A stretch of 64,000 bases of DNA from Nannocystis sp. RBIL2. GTDB taxonomy: Bacteria; Myxococcota_A; Polyangia; Nannocystales; Nannocystaceae. The notes beneath the pieces were generated by a model. That model made no database searches. It saw only the letters and a list, made by a program, of their open reading frames with translations, and was not told the DNA's origin. Position numbers and translations under genes: made by a program. Of this stretch, positions 62,162 through 64,000 are shown piece after piece (within the stretch, counting starts at the first letter, position 1; every line of letters starts with the position of its first letter). The stretch is taken from assembly GCF_026626745.1 (NCBI RefSeq), contig NZ_JAPNJW010000001.1, positions 3,952,001-4,016,000 on the forward strand, in the 5' to 3' direction.

Positions 62162-63478
62162 ATGCGACGTTTTTCGGGTGTTCTGTTTTTGGCTTCCTTC
62201 GGGCTCGTGAGCGGCTGCGGCGACAACGGCAATGACACGCAGGGCGCGACCGGCACCATGATGACGACGACGTTGCCGCCGCTGACGACGACGACGAGCA
62301 CCACCACCGGCACCGAGACCGACACGACCGCGCCGACGACCACCGACGGCACCGGCACCGCCACCGAGTCGACCACGACGCCGACCACCACCGAGACCAC
62401 CGGCCCGACCAGCACCACCGAGCCGGTCGACACCACCGCGGGTCCGACCACCGAGCCGCAGACCTCGACGACCCTGACGACGATGGGCACCACCGGCGAC
62501 ACGCCCTGTCAGGAGATCTCGGTCACCGTCCAGCCGGTCAAGCCGAACACCATGCTCGTGCTCGACAAGTCGGGCTCGATGCTGCAGAAGTGGGACGCCG
62601 ACGCCGACCCCGCCACGCCCGACGTGACCCGCTGGTACAGCCTCTACGGGGTCGTCAACCAGGTGCTGACCGACTTCAACGACAAGTTCAACTTCGGCAT
62701 GAACCTGTTCCCGTCGAAGAACGCGCTCGGCGAGTACAAGATGACGGCCTGCCTCGTCAACGACACCGTCGAGGTGCCGGTCGCCGAGCTCAACAAGGAC
62801 GCTATCATCCCGGTCCTGCCGGCCCAGAGCAACATGACGATCGCCGGCGGCACCCCGACCGCGCTCGGCATGACCGCCGCGCTCGACCACCTCAAGTCGC
62901 TCGACCCGGCCGTGCCGCGCATCGTCATGCTCGTCACCGACGGCGCCGCCAACTGCAGCACCACGGCCCCCAACCTCACCGAGCTGTTCGAGGTCTACGA
63001 CGCCAACCTGGCCCCGATCGTCGGCGACGCGTTCACGGTCGACAGCATCCCGACCTACGTCATCGGCATCGCCATCGACAACGCGCCGAACCCGAACATC
63101 CAGGACGGCAACCCCAACACCATCAACCCGTACGAGAAGCTCAACGAGCTGGCCACCCTCGGCGGCACGGCCAAGGCGGGCGACGAGAAGTTCTACAGCG
63201 CCAAGAACGCGATCGAGCTCAGCGACGCGCTCAACGCCATCGTCCAGGACGCGCAGAGCTGCATCATCCCGCTCGAGTCGCCGCCGGCGTTCCCCGACAA
63301 GACGATCGTCAAGCTCGGCAACACCGAGATCCCGATGATCGCCGACTGCGCCAACGAGAGCGGCTGGCGCTACATCGAGCCGATGCCGTACACGGCGCTC
63401 GAGCTGTGCGGCACCGCCTGCGCCGATCTCAAGATCGCCGGCGCGGCCGACGTCGAGTACTACTGCGACGCCGGCTGA
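62162..63478 (+). CDS. vWA-domain lipoprotein with intact MIDAS
   Basis: A 438-residue lipoprotein (lipobox LVSGC). About 100 residues of almost pure Thr/Glu/Pro linker lead to a von Willebrand A domain (~120-320): MLVLDKSGSML (intact D-x-S-x-S), GMNLFPSK, GTPTALGMTAALDHLK, VPRIVMLVTDGAANC and VIGIAID. The C-terminal part is Cys-rich (ADCANESGW, LCGTACADLK). It contrasts with the M family, where the MIDAS is lost. GGGAGAGTGG precedes ATG 62162. A strong terminator follows. Confidence 0.9.
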   Translation: MRRFSGVLFLASFGLVSGCGDNGNDTQGATGTMMTTTLPPLTTTTSTTTGTETDTTAPTTTDGTGTATESTTTPTTTETTGPTSTTEPVDTTAGPTTEPQTSTTLTTMGTTGDTPCQEISVTVQPVKPNTMLVLDKSGSMLQKWDADADPATPDVTRWYSLYGVVNQVLTDFNDKFNFGMNLFPSKNALGEYKMTACLVNDTVEVPVAELNKDAIIPVLPAQSNMTIAGGTPTALGMTAALDHLKSLDPAVPRIVMLVTDGAANCSTTAPNLTELFEVYDANLAPIVGDAFTVDSIPTYVIGIAIDNAPNPNIQDGNPNTINPYEKLNELATLGGTAKAGDEKFYSAKNAIELSDALNAIVQDAQSCIIPLESPPAFPDKTIVKLGNTEIPMIADCANESGWRYIEPMPYTALELCGTACADLKIAGAADVEYYCDAG

Positions 63479-63510
63479 GCGACGCCGCGCGGCGGTCGAC
63501 CCGCAGCTCG

Positions 63511-63539
63511 AGGGCCGCGCGCACCGTCGCGCGGCCCTC
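63511..63539 (+). terminator. Terminator of the vWA lipoprotein gene
   Basis: Perfect 11-base stem AGGGCCGCGCG/CGCGCGGCCCT with a seven-base loop, followed by CTTGCTTCTT. Confidence 0.75.
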
Positions 63540-63616
63540 TTGCTTCTTGCCGCGAATTCGCCGGTCAGGAGGCCCTTCCCGCCGCGCCTGCGGGCAAGGG
63601 TCCCATCTTGCCGGAC

Positions 63617-64000
63617 ATGCGTTCTCGTCGTCCTCCGGGCCTTGCCTCTATCGCTGCCGCCCTCGCCGCCCTGTCGTCGTCCGCCTGCAACGACGACCGC
63701 CCCGCCACCACCGCGACCGACGTCGCCACGACGCCCGGCTTCACCGGGGTCACCACCGTCGAGACCGCCGCGCCGTCGCCCGGGCCGACCACGACCGACG
63801 GCGGCATCGACACCGACGACGCGACCTCGATGCCGGCCGCGCCGACGGTGGGCGGCTGCATACCCGACTGTCCCGAAGGACAGTATTGCTTCGGCGGCGC
63901 GTGCCAGACTGGCTGTGACGACGACGGCGACTGCACCGCGCCGAGCACCTGCGACCTGGCCGACCACACCTGCAAGGGCTGCACCGCCGACGCCGGCTGC
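63617..64000 (+). CDS. Cys-rich lipoprotein, truncated by window end
   Basis: An open frame to the window edge (128 residues seen). The signal ends LSSSAC; a Thr/Asp linker follows; then CIPDCPEGQYCFGGACQTG, CDDDGDCTAPSTCDLADHTC and KGCTADAGC, the Cys-rich surface-protein pattern of these myxobacteria. CPEGQ is encoded by an in-frame dispersed palindrome (63868-63883). CATCTT lies seven bases before ATG 63617. Confidence 0.78.
   Translation, partial: MRSRRPPGLASIAAALAALSSSACNDDRPATTATDVATTPGFTGVTTVETAAPSPGPTTTDGGIDTDDATSMPAAPTVGGCIPDCPEGQYCFGGACQTGCDDDGDCTAPSTCDLADHTCKGCTADAGC
63868..63883. repeat. In-frame dispersed palindrome
   Basis: CTGTCC-CGAA-GGACAG, perfect, encoding part of the Cys-rich repeat in the terminal lipoprotein. 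Confidence 0.65.

Overview
The window is very GC-rich, densely coded chromosomal DNA. It carries many Ser/Thr-rich lipoproteins, three Hanks-type Ser/Thr kinases, an FHA-FHA-ABC fusion and degenerate von Willebrand A lipoproteins. Together these suggest a myxobacterium of the Nannocystis/Plesiocystis type (Myxococcota). This is inferred from gene content, since no rRNA or tRNA gene is present to fix it. About 50 genes are supported.

Layout. 0-19 kb holds metabolic, transport and envelope genes: an OPT transporter end, CAP lipoprotein, DUF2383 protein, secreted methyltransferase, acyl-CoA dehydrogenase, MocR regulator with a divergent EamA exporter, LecA-like lectin, two HTTM membrane proteins and a TetR. 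19-30 kb holds the FHA-FHA-ABC exporter, a twin CX3C lipoprotein, a PEGA protein divergent from a kinase, a frameshifted UbiA-family gene and an Asp-alternating secreted protein. 30-41 kb holds a kinase with a C-terminal PDZ-like domain divergent from an ECF sigma factor, a TetR-MFP-RND efflux operon and a third kinase. 41-52.4 kb is an accessory region of lower GC with a repeatedly duplicated lipoprotein pair (here P, plus strand, and M, minus strand), frameshifted, truncated and decayed copies, a roughly 93-bp tandem array and large direct repeats. 52.4-64 kb returns to ordinary genes: a TetR/NmrA pair, EamA, DUF924, DUF1835, GFA, an MMPL exporter and vWA lipoproteins.

Two signals run through the whole window. 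The first is a dispersed short palindrome, TGTCC-N4-GGACA, usually flanked by CA/TG or CC/GG. It occurs at 8 of the 9 convergent gene junctions longer than 60 bp, often in clusters, and also in frame inside several genes. The second is a TANNNT box lying 5-7 bases before the start codon of at least ten genes that lack a Shine-Dalgarno sequence, which predicts leaderless transcription as a common mode here.

The most unusual region is 41-52 kb. Two tail-to-tail P/M pairs, three further damaged M copies and a conserved element about 70 bp upstream of every M start point to a secreted protein family that keeps duplicating and decaying in place. Related elements recur, in the opposite orientation, at about 93-bp spacing in the tandem array.
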